Below, piece after piece: positions 49,893 through 61,198 of a stretch of DNA of 64,000 nucleotides. Every line of letters begins with the position of its first letter. Positions within the stretch are counted from its first letter, which is position 1. The DNA comes from Buttiauxella selenatireducens (GTDB lineage: Bacteria > Pseudomonadota > Gammaproteobacteria > Enterobacterales > Enterobacteriaceae): positions 4,402,001 through 4,466,000 of the forward strand of contig NZ_CP133838.1 in NCBI RefSeq assembly GCF_031432975.1. Reading direction: 5' to 3'. Both the position numbers and the translations under genes were made by a program. The notes below the pieces were generated by a model, which did not search any database, was not told the origin of the DNA, and worked only from the letters and a program-made list of their open reading frames with translations.

Positions 49893-51380
49893 ATGAAGAA
49901 ACTGCTCCCAATTCTTATCGGTCTGAGCCTAACGGGTTTCAGTGCCATGAGCCAGGCAGAAAACCTGATGCAGGTTTATCAGCAGGCACGTTTAAGCAAC
50001 CCGGACTTGCGCAAATCCGCTGCTGACCGTGATGCCGCATTCGAAAAAATTAACGAAGCACGCAGCCCGTTACTGCCACAACTCGGCCTTGGTGCTGATT
50101 ATGAATACACCAATGGTTATAGTGATGCGAATGGCATCGACTCCAGAGCGGCTAGTGCCTCTTTGCAATTGACGCAAACCATTTTTGATATGTCGAAATG
50201 GCGTGCATTGACCCTGCAAGAGAAATCAGCAGGTATTCAAGATGTCACTTATCAGACTGACCAACAAACCCTGATTCTGAATACTGCAACCGCCTATTTT
50301 AATGTGCTGAGCGCCATTGATGCACTGTCCTTCACAGAAGCACAGAAACAGGCTATTTATCGTCAATTAGATCAAACCACTCAGCGTTTTAACGTAGGTC
50401 TGGTCGCGATTACCGACGTACAGAACGCCCGTGCGCAATACGATAACGTATTGGCAAACGAAGTCACCGCACGAAACAATCTGGATAACGCGGTAGAAAC
50501 GCTGCGCCAGGTGACGGGCAATTACTATCCGTCTTTGGCATCGCTGAATGTTGACGGCTTCAAAACCAACAAGCCTGATGGCGTGAATAATCTGCTGAAA
50601 GAAGCAGAAAAACGTAACCTGGCATTGTTGCAAGCCCGCTTGTCTCAGGACCTGGCTCGCGAGCAAATTCGCTTCGCAGAAACTGGCCACATGCCAACTG
50701 TAGGTTTGACTGCATCGACTGGTGTTTCCAATACCACTTATAGCGGTTCTAAAACCAACAGCTCTCAGTACGATGACAGCGATATGGGCCAGAATAAAAT
50801 CGGCCTGAACTTCTCCTTGCCGTTGTACACCGGTGGTTCGGTGAACTCTCAGGTGAAACAAGCGCAATACAACTTTGTTGGCGCGAGTGAGCAGCTTGAA
50901 AGCGCGCATCGTAGCGTAGTGCAAACCGTCCGCTCTTCGTTTAACAACGTGAATGCGTCAATCAGTACCATCAACGCCTATAAACAAGCGGTTGTGTCTG
51001 CACAAAGCTCTTTAGATGCAATGGAAGCAGGCTATTCCGTTGGTACTCGTACCATCGTTGATGTGTTGGATGCGACCACGACTCTGTACAACGCAAAACA
51101 ACAGCTCTCCAGCGCTCGTTATAACTACCTGATCAACCAGCTGAATATTAAGTCAGCACTGGGTACGCTTAACGAACAGGATCTTGTTGCGTTGAATGCA
51201 ACACTGGGTAAACCTGTATCAACGACTGCAGACAATGTTGCTCCAGAAACGCCAGACCAGAATGCTCGCGCAGATGGTTATTCAGCGGATACCGAAGCAA
51301 CAACGGCTACTGCAACACCTGCTAAAGCGACTCCAGCTTCAGCAACCAGCAGCAAATCAGCTAACCCATTCGGTAACTGA
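49893..51380 (+). CDS. tolC: Outer-membrane efflux channel TolC
   Basis: Trimeric channel used by AcrAB and other pumps and by type I secretion. About 495 residues with signal peptide (cleavage near SQA/ENL) and two internal structural repeats; the first begins LMQVYQQARLSNPDLRKSA. The C-terminal tail is Thr/Ala-rich and variable. ATG at 49893 is preferred (AAGGA at good spacing) over ATG at 49887, the same ambiguity known in E. coli. Marbox upstream. Confidence 0.97.
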   Translation: MKKLLPILIGLSLTGFSAMSQAENLMQVYQQARLSNPDLRKSAADRDAAFEKINEARSPLLPQLGLGADYEYTNGYSDANGIDSRAASASLQLTQTIFDMSKWRALTLQEKSAGIQDVTYQTDQQTLILNTATAYFNVLSAIDALSFTEAQKQAIYRQLDQTTQRFNVGLVAITDVQNARAQYDNVLANEVTARNNLDNAVETLRQVTGNYYPSLASLNVDGFKTNKPDGVNNLLKEAEKRNLALLQARLSQDLAREQIRFAETGHMPTVGLTASTGVSNTTYSGSKTNSSQYDDSDMGQNKIGLNFSLPLYTGGSVNSQVKQAQYNFVGASEQLESAHRSVVQTVRSSFNNVNASISTINAYKQAVVSAQSSLDAMEAGYSVGTRTIVDVLDATTTLYNAKQQLSSARYNYLINQLNIKSALGTLNEQDLVALNATLGKPVSTTADNVAPETPDQNARADGYSADTEATTATATPAKATPASATSSKSANPFGN

Positions 51381-51391
51381 TGACATTATTT

Positions 51392-51413
51392 GGGGGCGTG
51401 ACTACACGCCCCC
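51392..51413 (+). terminator. Hairpin after tolC
   Basis: GGGGGCGTG (51392-51400) and CACGCCCCC (51405-51413) form a stable stem with a 4-base loop, without a U run. Confidence 0.55.
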
Positions 51414-51549
51414 ATCACAACTTGCGACATTGAACGTAAGGCAACGTAAAGATCGCCCTCCTGGTGCCCGTCATCGCTTTAATTTCAACCATTCATCCCC
51501 TATCCTAAGCACAATATTAGCTTCATTCCTTTGGGCTCAGGACAGATAA

Positions 51550-52224
51550 ATGAAACGGACAAAAACCATAAACCACGCATCGTTCCGCAAAAGCTGGAAC
51601 GCCCGCCATTTGACGCCGGTTGCATTGGCGGTTACCGCTGTGTTTATGCTTGCCGGTTGTGAACAAAATGACGAAACAGTCTCTATGTATCAAAACGCAG
51701 ATGACTGTTCTCAAGCCAACCCAGGCAAAAGTGCCGAATGTACGACTTCCTACAACAACGCGTTGAAAGAAGCAGAACGTACTGCGCCTAAATATGCATC
51801 GCGTGAAGAATGTATTGCTGAATTTGGTGAAGGCCAATGTCAGCAAGCTCCTGCTCAAGCCAATATGGCAGGTGAACAAGCTCAGGCTCAACCTCAACAA
51901 AGCGGCAGCTTCTGGATGCCATTGATGGCCGGTTACATGATGGGCCGACTGATGGGCGGCGGCGCAGGCTTTGCGCAGCAACCTCTGTTTACCTCAAAGA
52001 ATCCATCAAGCCCTGCGTACGGTAAATATGCCGATGCCAGTGGTAAGAGCTACGGCGCAGCCACGCCAGGCCGTACGACAACCGTACCGAAAACAGCTAT
52101 GGCACCTAAACCTGCGACGACCAGCACGGTGACACGCGGCGGTTTCGGTGACTCTGTAGCTAAACAATCGACGATGCAGCGCAGCAACAGCGCAACAGGT
52201 TCTTCTCGTTCCATGGGTGGCTAA
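51550..52224 (+). CDS. ygiB: DUF1190 lipoprotein-like protein YgiB
   Basis: A 224-residue protein with a basic N-terminus, hydrophobic segment and lipobox VFMLAGC, so likely a lipoprotein. Cys pairs ([28 protein letters not shown]) suggest disulfides; Gly/Met-rich centre ([16 protein letters not shown]). Function is not well known; E. coli ygiB-ygiC are cotranscribed with tolC in some conditions. ygiC follows 6 bases later. Confidence 0.93.
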   Translation: MKRTKTINHASFRKSWNARHLTPVALAVTAVFMLAGCEQNDETVSMYQNADDCSQANPGKSAECTTSYNNALKEAERTAPKYASREECIAEFGEGQCQQAPAQANMAGEQAQAQPQQSGSFWMPLMAGYMMGRLMGGGAGFAQQPLFTSKNPSSPAYGKYADASGKSYGAATPGRTTTVPKTAMAPKPATTSTVTRGGFGDSVAKQSTMQRSNSATGSSRSMGG

Positions 52225-52230
52225 TAAATT

Positions 52231-53391
52231 ATGGAAAGAATTGCGATTACTGAGCGCCCGGATTGGCGCGAGAAAGCCACAGAATACGGTTTCAATTTTC
52301 ACACCATGTATGGCGAACCTTACTGGTGTGAAGACGCTTATTACAAGCTAACGCTTCCGCAGGTTGAGCGGCTGGAAGAAGTCACTGCTGAATTGCATCA
52401 GATGTGCCTGAAGGTTGTCGAAAAAGTGGTGAGCAGTGATGAGCTGTTAGCTAAATTTCGCATTCCTAAGCACACCTGGGAATTTGTGCGTCAATCATGG
52501 CGTACCCAGCAGCCGTCGCTTTACTCACGCCTGGATATTGCATGGGATGGCGTTGGCGAACCAAAGTTGCTGGAAAACAATGCTGACACGCCAACCTCTT
52601 TATATGAAGCTGCGTTCTTCCAGTGGATTTGGCTCGAAGATCAGATCCAGTCTGGAAATCTGCCAGCAGAAAGCGATCAGTTCAACAGCCTTCAAGAGAA
52701 GATCATCGAACGTTTTGCCGAGCTGAAGCAGCAACACGGTTTCAACCTGGTGCATTTCGCTTGCTGTCAGGATACGGAAGAAGATCGTGGTACGGTTCAG
52801 TATCTACAGGATTGTGCCGCAGAAGCAGAAGTGGCCAGCGAGTTCGTATACATGGAAGATATCGGTCTGGGCGAGAAAGGCCAGTTTACCGATCTGCAGG
52901 ATCAGGTGATAAGCAACCTGTTCAAACTGTATCCGTGGGAATTTATGCTGCGTGAGATGTTCTCCACCAAGCTGGAAGATGCTGGCGTACGTTGGCTGGA
53001 ACCGGCCTGGAAAAGTATCATCTCTAACAAAGCGTTGCTGCCAATGCTGTGGGAAATGTTCCCGGATCATCCAAACTTGCTGCCTGCTTATTTCGCCGAA
53101 GATAGCTATCCGCCGATGGATAAGTATGTCGTGAAGCCAATCTTCTCGCGTGAAGGCGCGAATGTGAAGATCATCGAAAATGGCCAGGAAATTGCGCGTG
53201 TCGATGGCCCTTACGGCGAAGAAGGCATGATCGTCCAACAGTTCTATCAGCTGCCAAAATTTGGTGACAGCTACGTGGTGCTCGGAAGCTGGCTTATCAA
53301 CGATCAACCCGCAGGCATTGGTATTCGTGAAGATCGTGAGTTAATTACTCAGGATCTTTCACGTTTCTACCCGCATGTGTTTGTAGAGTAA
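52231..53391 (+). CDS. ygiC: ATP-grasp glutathionylspermidine synthase-like protein YgiC
   Basis: A 386-residue ATP-grasp amide ligase homologous to the synthetase half of Gss. Landmarks: [26 protein letters not shown], and [15 protein letters not shown]. YgiC lacks the amidase domain; it is structurally like Gss but its true substrate is uncertain (it does not make glutathionylspermidine). Operon with ygiB. Confidence 0.94.
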   Translation: MERIAITERPDWREKATEYGFNFHTMYGEPYWCEDAYYKLTLPQVERLEEVTAELHQMCLKVVEKVVSSDELLAKFRIPKHTWEFVRQSWRTQQPSLYSRLDIAWDGVGEPKLLENNADTPTSLYEAAFFQWIWLEDQIQSGNLPAESDQFNSLQEKIIERFAELKQQHGFNLVHFACCQDTEEDRGTVQYLQDCAAEAEVASEFVYMEDIGLGEKGQFTDLQDQVISNLFKLYPWEFMLREMFSTKLEDAGVRWLEPAWKSIISNKALLPMLWEMFPDHPNLLPAYFAEDSYPPMDKYVVKPIFSREGANVKIIENGQEIARVDGPYGEEGMIVQQFYQLPKFGDSYVVLGSWLINDQPAGIGIREDRELITQDLSRFYPHVFVE

Positions 53392-53401
53392 TCGTTTCTA
53401 C

Positions 53402-53500
53402 TTCTCCTGGGGGAGAAGGTTGGGATGAGGGCGAATTGATATCGAATCCACCCTCACCCTGGCCCTCACCCTGGCCCTCTCCCTGAGGGAGAGGGAACTG
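53402..53500. repeat. Third copy of the palindromic repeat family
   Basis: GGGGGAGAAGGTTGGGATGA on the left and CCCTCACCCTGG twice in tandem followed by CCCTCTCCCTGAGGGAGAGG on the right. The ends resemble those of the arrays at 25762 and 28387. It sits between the convergent ygiC and ygiD genes. Confidence 0.7.
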
Positions 53501-53538
53501 ATCGAGGTTCTTCCTCAGGAAAAGGGGGAAAACAATAA

Positions 53539-54327
53539 TTAGCCGATTTGCACCGAAAGCATACTCAACGACCCCATTTCTATACCGTCTACCGGTAATG
53601 TAATCGGCTCTTTGCCATCCCACGCCCCCAGAACATACAGCAACGGCAGATAGTGATCCGGTGTTGGGTTAGATAACGAACCACCTTCGTGTTGTAAATA
53701 GTTTACCAGCGGGTGATCTGCAACCGGCCCAAGCCATGTGAGGTTGTCTTTAACGTATTGGTTAAATGACTCAGCCCATGGATATGGCGTGTTTTCACCG
53801 TGCCAGCGGGCGGTACGCAGGTTATGGACCACATTACCGCTGGCAATCAGCATGATGCCCTGATCGCGCAATGCAGCAAGCTTACGTCCCATTTCAAAGT
53901 GCCAGGCTGCCGGTTTGGTGCTGTCGATACTGAGCTGTACCATTGGGATATCAGCATTCGGGTACATCTTGATCAATACGCCCCAGGAGCCATGGTCAAA
54001 TCCCCAGGCTTCTTTATCTTGCATCACCGGAACAGGTGCCAGCAGATCAACCAATTGCTGAGCCAGTTCAGGCGAACCCGGTGCCGGGTAATGGGTATCG
54101 TAAAGCGCCTGTGGGAAACCACCAAAGTCGTGAATCGTTTTTGGTGTTTCCATCGCCGTAACACCCGTGCCTTTGGTGAACCAGTGCGCAGAGACCACCA
54201 CAATGGCTTTTGGTCGCGGTAAGGTCTCTCCCAAATGACGCCAGGCTTGGGTATAGTGATTATCTTCCAGCACGTTCATTGGGCTACCGTGTCCGAGGAA
54301 CAGCGCAGGCATTCTTTGAGTTGTCAT
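53539..54327 (-). CDS. ygiD: 4,5-DOPA-extradiol dioxygenase-like protein YgiD
   Basis: Class III extradiol dioxygenase (LigB) family, 262 residues. Metal and catalytic His in FLGHGSPMN, SAHWFTKG, and GNVVHNLRT. E. coli YgiD has DOPA dioxygenase activity, the reaction known from plant betalain synthesis; its physiological role is unsettled. ATG at 54325-54327 with AAGGA upstream is chosen over a start 12 codons earlier. Divergent from zupT. Confidence 0.94.
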   Translation of the reverse strand: MTTQRMPALFLGHGSPMNVLEDNHYTQAWRHLGETLPRPKAIVVVSAHWFTKGTGVTAMETPKTIHDFGGFPQALYDTHYPAPGSPELAQQLVDLLAPVPVMQDKEAWGFDHGSWGVLIKMYPNADIPMVQLSIDSTKPAAWHFEMGRKLAALRDQGIMLIASGNVVHNLRTARWHGENTPYPWAESFNQYVKDNLTWLGPVADHPLVNYLQHEGGSLSNPTPDHYLPLLYVLGAWDGKEPITLPVDGIEMGSLSMLSVQIG

Positions 54328-54492
54328 GGTGGTGTCCTTTAGCGGGATATTCAGTTTATGCACACCACATTACGCGCTTTTGCAGCATGAAGAACTCAGA
54401 TAAGCATGATGAAGATCTTCAGGAAATTTGAATGTAAGCGATGTGTAAAGCTTCCCATCTGGCTCTCGATTTTTATCACGTCGCCCATTAAT

Positions 54493-54511
54493 ATAAATGA
54501 GAATCATTATC
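54493..54511 (+). promoter_or_regulatory. Fur box upstream of zupT
   Basis: ATAAATGAGAATCATTATC matches the 19-bp Fur consensus at 15 positions and ends 14 bases before the zupT start, so Fur binding would block translation initiation or the promoter. Confidence 0.7.
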
Positions 54512-54525
54512 AAAAGGAGCAATGA

Positions 54526-55293
54526 ATGTCAGTACCCTTGATTCTGACCCTGCTAGCAGGGGGAGCCACTTTTATTGGTGCTTTTCTTGGCGTTATCGGC
54601 CAGAAACCATCGAACCGTGTACTGGCATTTTCTCTCGGTTTTGCAGCAGGAATTATGCTGCTTATCTCGTTAATGGAGATGCTACCCGCAGCACTTCATA
54701 CCGAAGGGATGTCGCCAGTATTAGGTTACGGAATGTTCATGTTGGGCTTGTTGGGCTATTTCGCTCTTGATCGCGCCCTGCCCCATGCACATCCGCAAGA
54801 TTTGATGGACAGCAAACCGCAGCCTCGGAATTTACGGCGCACCGCGTTACTGCTGACTCTCGGTATTAGTTTGCATAACTTCCCGGAAGGGGTCGCAACC
54901 TTTGTCACTGCCAGCAGTAATCTGGAATTAGGGATGGGTATTGCCCTCGCCGTAGCACTGCACAACATTCCGGAAGGATTAGCGGTTGCAGGCCCGGTGT
55001 ATGCCGCAACGGGTTCGAAACGCAAAGCGATTTTCTGGGCAGGGATTTCGGGGCTCGCAGAAATTCTCGGTGGTGTGTTAGCCTGGCTGATTCTCGGCTC
55101 AATGGTTTCGCCGGTCGTCATGGCGGCGATTATGGCTGCTGTCGCGGGGATTATGGTGGCGCTATCTGTCGATGAACTGATGCCGCTCGCCAAAGAGATT
55201 GATCCTCACAATAACCCGAGCTATGGCGTACTTTGCGGTATGGCGGTGATGGGGTTTAGTCTGACGTTGCTACAAACAAACGGAATTGGATAA
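54526..55293 (+). CDS. zupT: ZIP-family divalent metal transporter ZupT
   Basis: Inner-membrane transporter for Zn, Fe, Mn and Co, 255 residues, eight membrane segments. ZIP motifs HNFPEG and HNIPEG and the cytoplasmic His loop [15 protein letters not shown] precedes the start; an ATG at 54522 is in another frame. A Fur box upstream suggests iron control. Confidence 0.96.
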   Translation: MSVPLILTLLAGGATFIGAFLGVIGQKPSNRVLAFSLGFAAGIMLLISLMEMLPAALHTEGMSPVLGYGMFMLGLLGYFALDRALPHAHPQDLMDSKPQPRNLRRTALLLTLGISLHNFPEGVATFVTASSNLELGMGIALAVALHNIPEGLAVAGPVYAATGSKRKAIFWAGISGLAEILGGVLAWLILGSMVSPVVMAAIMAAVAGIMVALSVDELMPLAKEIDPHNNPSYGVLCGMAVMGFSLTLLQTNGIG

Positions 55294-55302
55294 TAACTCA
55301 TC

Positions 55303-55412
55303 ATACTTCAAGTTGCAGGGGTGTTGGCTGCACTCATTCACCCCAGTCACTTACTTGAGTAAGCTCCTGGGGATTCATTCTTTTGCCGCCTACCTGCAAC
55401 TCGAATTATTTC
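55303..55412. repeat. ERIC element
   Basis: Central palindrome contains CATTCACCCCAGTCACTTAC and TAAGCTCCTGGGGATTCATT, corresponding to the inverse ERIC2 and to the ERIC1R core sequences, with ends ATACTTCAAGTTGCAG and CTGCAACTCGAATTATTT. Lies between convergent zupT and ribB. Confidence 0.92.
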
Positions 55413-55447
55413 GAGTTCAAGCGGCATGGAAACATTAAAAACGAGTC

Positions 55448-56101
55448 TTAGCTGGCTTTGCGTTCGTGAGTCTGGCGATATTCCACCAGATCTTCAATCG
55501 TCACTATAGCCATGTTGTGTTCGCGAGCAAAAGTGATGCACTCCGGCGCGCGCGCCATGGTGCCGTCATCGTTGGTCAGTTCACACAAAACACCCGCAGG
55601 TTTGAAGCCCGCAAGTGATACCAAATCGATAGTTGCTTCGGTGTGGCCACCACGGGTAAGCACGCCACCCGGTTGAGCGCGCAACGGGAATACGTGGCCC
55701 GGGCGGTTCAGGTCACTTGGTTTTGCGCCATCAGCAATCGCGGCACGCACCGTGGTAATACGGTCTGCGGCAGAAACGCCAGTGGTAACACCACTCGCGG
55801 CTTCGATAGTGACAGTAAACCCGGTGCCATAAGCACTGGTGTTGTTCTCAACCATCATTGGCAAATCAAGTTGTTTACGGCGTTCTTCAGTCAGGCACAG
55901 GCAAACAATCCCGCTACCGTGGCGAATGGTCAGAGCCATTTGCTCAACGGTCATGGTTTCCGCAGGGAAAATCATGTCACCTTCGTTCTCGCGATCTTCA
56001 TCGTCAAGAACCATTACCCCGCGGCCTTCACGTAGTGCTTCAAGAGCATGTTCCACGCGCTGTGTAGGGGTGCCAAATGCAGAAAGGAGCGTCTGATTCA
56101 T
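55448..56101 (-). CDS. ribB: 3,4-dihydroxy-2-butanone-4-phosphate synthase
   Basis: Enzyme of riboflavin synthesis converting ribulose-5-phosphate to dihydroxybutanone phosphate and formate. 217 residues, as in E. coli, without a fused GTP-cyclohydrolase domain. Acidic metal loop [24 protein letters not shown] and HTEATIDLV conserved. Preceded by an FMN riboswitch leader. Confidence 0.97.
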   Translation of the reverse strand: MNQTLLSAFGTPTQRVEHALEALREGRGVMVLDDEDRENEGDMIFPAETMTVEQMALTIRHGSGIVCLCLTEERRKQLDLPMMVENNTSAYGTGFTVTIEAASGVTTGVSAADRITTVRAAIADGAKPSDLNRPGHVFPLRAQPGGVLTRGGHTEATIDLVSLAGFKPAGVLCELTNDDGTMARAPECITFAREHNMAIVTIEDLVEYRQTHERKAS

Positions 56102-56154
56102 GGTAAAAAAACCTCATTAAAATTATGGTTACCAGAATCAGGGCAGTCTTAGGA

Positions 56155-56190
56155 GCTAAAAAAATAACGTGAGCAAGCTTATTAAAGCTT
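56155..56190 (-). terminator. Expression-platform hairpin of the ribB riboswitch
   Basis: On the minus strand CAAGCTT pairs with AAGCTTG around TAAT, with flanking partial pairing, and is followed by ACGTTATTTTTTTAG. It lies between the aptamer and ribB. Confidence 0.6.
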
Positions 56191-56202
56191 GTGCTTAGTC
56201 GT

Positions 56203-56346
56203 TACTCTCTCCCATCCGGACTATAACCGTCGGCTCCGGAATTACACCGGATCTGCTGACCTCCAGATTGCTCTGGAGCGCTCGCGGGCTTTCAGCGTTC
56301 GCTGATTTACCGCCGGTGGGGAGTTACACCCCGCCCTGAGAATAAG
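56203..56346 (-). ncRNA. FMN riboswitch (RFN element) of ribB
   Basis: On the minus strand the conserved FMN aptamer is readable: TCAGGGCGGGGTGTAACTCC, CCACCGGCGGTAAATC, AGCCCGCGAGCG, GCAGATCCGGTGTAATTCCG, CCGACGGTTATAGTCCGGATG and GGGAGAGAGTAACGA at the 3' end, in order. FMN binding lowers ribB expression in enterobacteria. The rest of the 380-base gap is this leader and the ubiK promoter region. Confidence 0.96.
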
Positions 56347-56481
56347 CAGACTTACTATAACGCCGATGATTTTCTCTGGCAACGCCAAACCTAATAACAT
56401 TTCGGGTTTCTAAGGAGTCTCACAGGCATTACAATTAGTGTTAATCGCGTAAGACAATCCCGTAAGATTATGGAAGCCACT

Positions 56482-56766
56482 ATGATTGACCCGAAAAAAA
56501 TTGAACAGATTGCTCGCCAGGTCCACGAGTCAATGCCGAAAGGGATTCGTGAGTTCGGGGATGATGTCGAGAAAAAAGTACGTCAGGTTTTGCAGGCTCA
56601 GTTAACCCGTCTGGATTTGGTTAGCCGTGAAGAGTTTGATGTGCAGACTCAAGTGCTGTTACGCACCCGTGAAAAACTGGCTTTACTGGAACAGCGTTTA
56701 ACCGAGCTGGAAAATCGTAACGCCCAGGCACCTGAAGTTACGCCGCCAACAGAACCACAGATGTAA
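56482..56766 (+). CDS. ubiK: Ubiquinone biosynthesis accessory factor UbiK
   Basis: A small membrane-fusogenic, coiled-coil protein (BMFP family, formerly YqiC) that works with UbiJ to support aerobic ubiquinone synthesis. About 94 residues starting [16 protein letters not shown], with the heptad-like stretch [17 protein letters not shown]. The ATG at 56482 is preceded by GGAAG; a start 4 codons earlier (56470) is possible. Terminator follows directly. Confidence 0.93.
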   Translation: MIDPKKIEQIARQVHESMPKGIREFGDDVEKKVRQVLQAQLTRLDLVSREEFDVQTQVLLRTREKLALLEQRLTELENRNAQAPEVTPPTEPQM

Positions 56767-56797
56767 AAAAAACGCCCCAAATTTGGGGCGTTTTTTA
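56765..56797. terminator. Bidirectional terminator between ubiK and hldE
   Basis: AAAAAAACGCCCC and GGGGCGTTTTTT pair with AAATTT between them, with A and T runs on both sides. Confidence 0.92.
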
Positions 56798-56811
56798 TTA
56801 TCCGTAACTGC

Positions 56812-58242
56812 TTATGCGTCGTGGCTTTGAATCTTCTTAATGATGTTGGTTGTTGAGCAACCATCTTCAAAATTCAGCACCATCACTTCACCACCGTTTG
56901 CCCAGACCTCTTTACTCCCGGCAATATCATCCGGTTTGTAATCGCCGCCTTTGACCAGCAAATCAGGCAGAATCTCGCCGATCAGGCGTTGTGGCGTGTC
57001 TTCTTCAAACAACACTACCCAATCCACGGCTTCCAGCGCGCCGAGCACGATCATGCGTTGATCCTGCGGATTCACCGGGCGAGTTTCGCCTTTCAGGCGT
57101 TTAGTTGACGCATCACTGTTGACCGCAACGATCAAGCGATCACCCAGTTTTCGTGCATTGGCCAGATAAGAAACATGGCCTGCGTGAAGAATATCGAACA
57201 CGCCGTTGGTCATGACGACCTTCTCACCGCGTTTACGCGCCGCAGCCACAGCCACTTTCAACTCAGCTTCGGTCATCACACCAAAACCTGAATCAGCACG
57301 CCCACGCACCGCATTTTCCAGTTCGATAGGTGAAACGGTAGATGTACCCAGTTTACCCACCACAACCCCTGCTGCCGCATTCGCAAAGTAGCACGCTTCT
57401 TCAAGCGAGTTACCTGCCGCAAGCGTTGCCGCCAGCACGCCAATCACCGTATCGCCAGCACCGGTCACGTCATACACTTCTTGTGCCTGGGTTGGCAAAT
57501 GGAACGGCTTAATGCCCGGCTGTAATAGCGTCATGCCGTGTTCAGAACGGGTAATCAGTAGCGCGGAAAGTTCGTATTCAGCAATCAGCTTCATACCACG
57601 TTCCACCAGCTCTTCGTCGTTCTTGCATTTGCCGACCACCGCTTCGAACTCAGACAGGTTTGGTGTCAGCAGTGTCGCGCCACGGTAACGGTTAAAGTCT
57701 GTGCCCTTAGGGTCAATCAGCACCGGAACATTGGCCTTACGCGCAAGGCTAATCATTTGCTGAACGCTTGCCAATGCACCTTTTGCGTAGTCAGAAAGCA
57801 CCAACGCGCCAATGTGTGGCAGCGCCTGGCTAATGCGTTCATGAATGGGCTCTGGATCAACGCCTTCGAAACCTTCTTCGAAATCGAGGCGAATCAGTTG
57901 CTGGTTGCGGGAAAGTACACGCAGTTTGGTGATTGTCGGGTGCGTCGGCACCGAGACGAAATCGCATTTAACGTTCACGCCCGCCAGTGTTTGGCTGAGT
58001 GCACGCGCCGCATCGTCAATCCCCGTCAGACCCACCAGACGCGAATTCGCGCCCAACGAAGCAATGTTCATTGCCACGTTTGCAGCACCGCCAGGGCGTT
58101 CTTCAATGGTATCGACTTTCACGACCGGCACCGGCGCTTCCGGGGAAATGCGGCTTGTAGGGCCATACCAGTAGCGATCCAGCATCACATCACCCACTAC
58201 CATGACGCCTGCACGGCTGTATTCGGGCAGCGTTACTTTCAT
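56812..58242 (-). CDS. hldE: Bifunctional heptose kinase/adenylyltransferase
   Basis: Makes ADP-heptose for the LPS inner core. About 476 residues. The N-terminal ribokinase-type domain has [18 protein letters not shown] and [11 protein letters not shown]; the C-terminal cytidylyltransferase-like domain has [16 protein letters not shown] (HxGH) and KGETRP. The ATG at 58240-58242 gives [10 protein letters not shown] as in E. coli; the frame open to 58320 is rejected. glnE ends 55 bases upstream. Confidence 0.97.
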   Translation of the reverse strand: MKVTLPEYSRAGVMVVGDVMLDRYWYGPTSRISPEAPVPVVKVDTIEERPGGAANVAMNIASLGANSRLVGLTGIDDAARALSQTLAGVNVKCDFVSVPTHPTITKLRVLSRNQQLIRLDFEEGFEGVDPEPIHERISQALPHIGALVLSDYAKGALASVQQMISLARKANVPVLIDPKGTDFNRYRGATLLTPNLSEFEAVVGKCKNDEELVERGMKLIAEYELSALLITRSEHGMTLLQPGIKPFHLPTQAQEVYDVTGAGDTVIGVLAATLAAGNSLEEACYFANAAAGVVVGKLGTSTVSPIELENAVRGRADSGFGVMTEAELKVAVAAARKRGEKVVMTNGVFDILHAGHVSYLANARKLGDRLIVAVNSDASTKRLKGETRPVNPQDQRMIVLGALEAVDWVVLFEEDTPQRLIGEILPDLLVKGGDYKPDDIAGSKEVWANGGEVMVLNFEDGCSTTNIIKKIQSHDA

Positions 58243-58297
58243 TCCTGACTCTCCAGAGAGGGATAAAATTTTGTCGCGAATAATATCACAATTAATC

Positions 58298-61150
58298 TTA
58301 TGCGCGTGTTTGCGGCTCAATCAGCCACGTTTGCCAGCTTTTCATTACCTGCTCGCGCTCTTGAATGAAAGTCTCCATTGCCACATTCCCGGGCAGCTCT
58401 TGCAATGCAAGATGATGAAGTTCATCACGTAACGTGACATAAGCATGTGTCAACGCTTTCGCTTCGTCATCACTCATAATGTCGTTTTGCGCCATTAATT
58501 CCAGAATGCGTACATTGTCAGACCAACGCGTCAGTTTTGGAGCCTGCGCCGCATAACGCAAAACCAGATACTGAGTGATGAACTCAATATCGGTAATACC
58601 GCCTTCATCGGCTTTTATATCAAAGCGTTCGCGACTTTTTCCACCCAAATGTGCGCGCATTTTTTCACGCATTTCTCGCACTTCGGTCTGGAGTTTTTCG
58701 CCTTCACGCGGAACACTCAAAATGCTGCGGCGAATAGCATCAAACTCCTGCGTCAATTGCGGATCGCCATAGACAACACGCGCACGCACCAGGGCTTGAT
58801 GCTCCCAGGTCCAGGCTTCATTCTGTTGATAATCGCCAAACGCTTCGGCAGTCGTGACCAACATGCCCGCAGCACCAGAAGGGCGCAAACGCATGTCCAC
58901 TTCATACAAAATACCTGATGAAGTTCGGGTGCTAAACAAGTGCACTACTCGCTGTGCGAGCCGCAAATAGAACTGGCGGCCATCGATTTCACGCTCGCCA
59001 TCGGTCATGACATCCGACGGGCAATCATGAAGGAAAACGAGATCCAAATCAGAGCTATACCCCAGCTCCCAACCACCGAGTTTCCCGTAACCGACCACGG
59101 CAAAACCACGTCCTTCACGATTCTGTAAATGTTTCGGCTGACCATAACGCGCCACCATTTGCACCCAGGCCTGCTGGACTACGGCATCTATCATCGCTTC
59201 AGCAAGCCAGGTGAGGTGGTCACTCACTTTCATCACCGGCAATGTACCGGTGATATCCGCTGCAGCAACGCGTAGCAGCTGCGCTTGCTTAAACTGGCGC
59301 AATGCTTCCAGTTGTTGCTCTTCATCGTCATCCGGCACTCGCAGCAAATACTGGCGAAGTTCGTCACGATAAGCATCGGTAGCGGTAGGTTGGTAGAGTG
59401 TATTGGGGTCGAGCAGTTCATCAAGCAGCAGCGGGTAACGCGCCAGTTGGCTGGCAATCATCGGAGATGCCGCACATAACGTTATCAGATGCTTCAATGC
59501 GCCCGGATATTCCGTGAGCAGCTCAAGATAGGTCGTCCGCGTGACAATACCGAGCAGCAGCGGCGTTAAGCGTGACAACGGCAAAGGTGCATCATTGCGG
59601 GAGCAGGCTTCGCACAACAAGCGTGGCATGAGCTGATCCAACACCTGGCGACCACGCGGGCCGATGGTGCGTTTGTCGGTATCCTGACGGAAATCGCTGA
59701 TCAGGCGTAACACTTCGCTACGTGCTTCTGGCGTTAAATGTTCCAGAACCGGCGTGTTGGCATCTGCATCCAGCGCATCCTGCCACAGTTCGCGCCACGC
59801 TTCAGAAAGCTTATCTTCGCCCGGTTCAGGTTCATCGTCGCCGATTAATTCGTTAAACACCTGACGCACTGCATTCATATGCTGTTGCAGGCTGACTTGC
59901 AGAGAATCCCAGGTTTGCTCGTTCATGCCCCACGCAAGGCGCACACGGTTCAGTTCATCGCCAGGTAGCGTCTGAGTCTGCTCATCATTGATGCTCTGCA
60001 GGAGGTTTTCGAGGCGACGCAGATATAAATAGGCTGCATGCAATTTTGCTGCATCAGATTCCGACAGCAGATGTAATTGCTGAATAGCTTCAAGGGTTGG
60101 CAGTAACGAGCGGGATTGCAAAGCAGGCTCGCGGCCCCCGCGAATCAGCTGGAATACCTGGACGATAAACTCAGTTTCACGAATCCCGCCCGCACCGAGT
60201 TTAATGTTATCGGTCAACCCTCTGCGGCGAACTTCGCGAGCAATCATCCCCTTCATGTTTCGCAGTGACTGAATGACGCTGAAATCGATATAGCGGCGGA
60301 AGATAAACGGTCGCAACATGTTGCGCAGTTCCTGGCTCCACACATCATCGGTATCACCCATAATTCGGGCTTTGACCATGGCGTAGCGTTCCCAATCGCG
60401 CCCCTGCTCCTGGTAATAATCCTCTAACGCGGCATAACTGAGCACCAGTGGGCCACTGTCGCCAAACGGACGTAAGCGCATGTCGACGCGGTAGACGAAA
60501 CCATCTTGCGTAGGCTGGTCGAGGACTTTAATCAACCGCTGGCCTAAACGGGTAAAGAATTGCGCGTTATCCAGTTCGCGCCGCCCGCCCTGCGTCGAAC
60601 CGTTTTCCGGCCAGGCAAAAATCAGGTCGATGTCGGAGGAGAAATTCAGTTCGCCACCGCCCAGTTTCCCCATGCCAAGAATCATCAATGGCTGCGCGAC
60701 GCCATTTTGATTGCACGGCGTACCCCACTCGCGACAACAGGCGCTGTACAGCCAGTCACGGGCGGCAATAATGAGCGTTTCGGCAAGCTGGCTGAGCTGC
60801 TGGAGAGAGCTTTGAGTGGAGACCTTTTGCAGCGTTTGCGCCCAGGCAATTCTGACCATCATGCGGCGACGGAACAGACGCAACGCGGCCATTAGCGCAG
60901 ATTCACTGTCCACACCCTGCAATTCTTCTTGCAGCCAGGCCGCGTAGTGTTGCCATTCGTCGGCTTGCGGTGGGAACTGCTCGATTTCCGCAATCCATGC
61001 GGGGTAAGCCGCCATGCTGTCACAAACAAAATCACTAAACGCCAGCACGGCTTGAGCCTCGAGGCTCAGCGTTTGGCCGTCAATCTCTTGTGGCAGACGC
61101 GCCAGCGCCGCCTGCAAATGCTGCTGTAAAAGTGGCGCTTGCGACATCAT
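58298..61150 (-). CDS. glnE: Bifunctional glutamine synthetase adenylyltransferase/deadenylase
   Basis: A 950-residue regulator of nitrogen assimilation that adenylylates and deadenylylates glutamine synthetase under control of PII and glutamine. Two nucleotidyltransferase domains: N-terminal deadenylase with [15 protein letters not shown] and C-terminal adenylylase with [15 protein letters not shown], with helical PII-uridylylase-like regions between ([16 protein letters not shown]). The N-terminal 30 residues differ from E. coli. Between hldE and ygiF, as in E. coli. Confidence 0.97.
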   Translation of the reverse strand: MMSQAPLLQQHLQAALARLPQEIDGQTLSLEAQAVLAFSDFVCDSMAAYPAWIAEIEQFPPQADEWQHYAAWLQEELQGVDSESALMAALRLFRRRMMVRIAWAQTLQKVSTQSSLQQLSQLAETLIIAARDWLYSACCREWGTPCNQNGVAQPLMILGMGKLGGGELNFSSDIDLIFAWPENGSTQGGRRELDNAQFFTRLGQRLIKVLDQPTQDGFVYRVDMRLRPFGDSGPLVLSYAALEDYYQEQGRDWERYAMVKARIMGDTDDVWSQELRNMLRPFIFRRYIDFSVIQSLRNMKGMIAREVRRRGLTDNIKLGAGGIRETEFIVQVFQLIRGGREPALQSRSLLPTLEAIQQLHLLSESDAAKLHAAYLYLRRLENLLQSINDEQTQTLPGDELNRVRLAWGMNEQTWDSLQVSLQQHMNAVRQVFNELIGDDEPEPGEDKLSEAWRELWQDALDADANTPVLEHLTPEARSEVLRLISDFRQDTDKRTIGPRGRQVLDQLMPRLLCEACSRNDAPLPLSRLTPLLLGIVTRTTYLELLTEYPGALKHLITLCAASPMIASQLARYPLLLDELLDPNTLYQPTATDAYRDELRQYLLRVPDDDEEQQLEALRQFKQAQLLRVAAADITGTLPVMKVSDHLTWLAEAMIDAVVQQAWVQMVARYGQPKHLQNREGRGFAVVGYGKLGGWELGYSSDLDLVFLHDCPSDVMTDGEREIDGRQFYLRLAQRVVHLFSTRTSSGILYEVDMRLRPSGAAGMLVTTAEAFGDYQQNEAWTWEHQALVRARVVYGDPQLTQEFDAIRRSILSVPREGEKLQTEVREMREKMRAHLGGKSRERFDIKADEGGITDIEFITQYLVLRYAAQAPKLTRWSDNVRILELMAQNDIMSDDEAKALTHAYVTLRDELHHLALQELPGNVAMETFIQEREQVMKSWQTWLIEPQTRA

Positions 61151-61198
61151 GGTCGTATCCCTTATTAACGATATCCCCTAAAAAAATGACGGGGAAGA

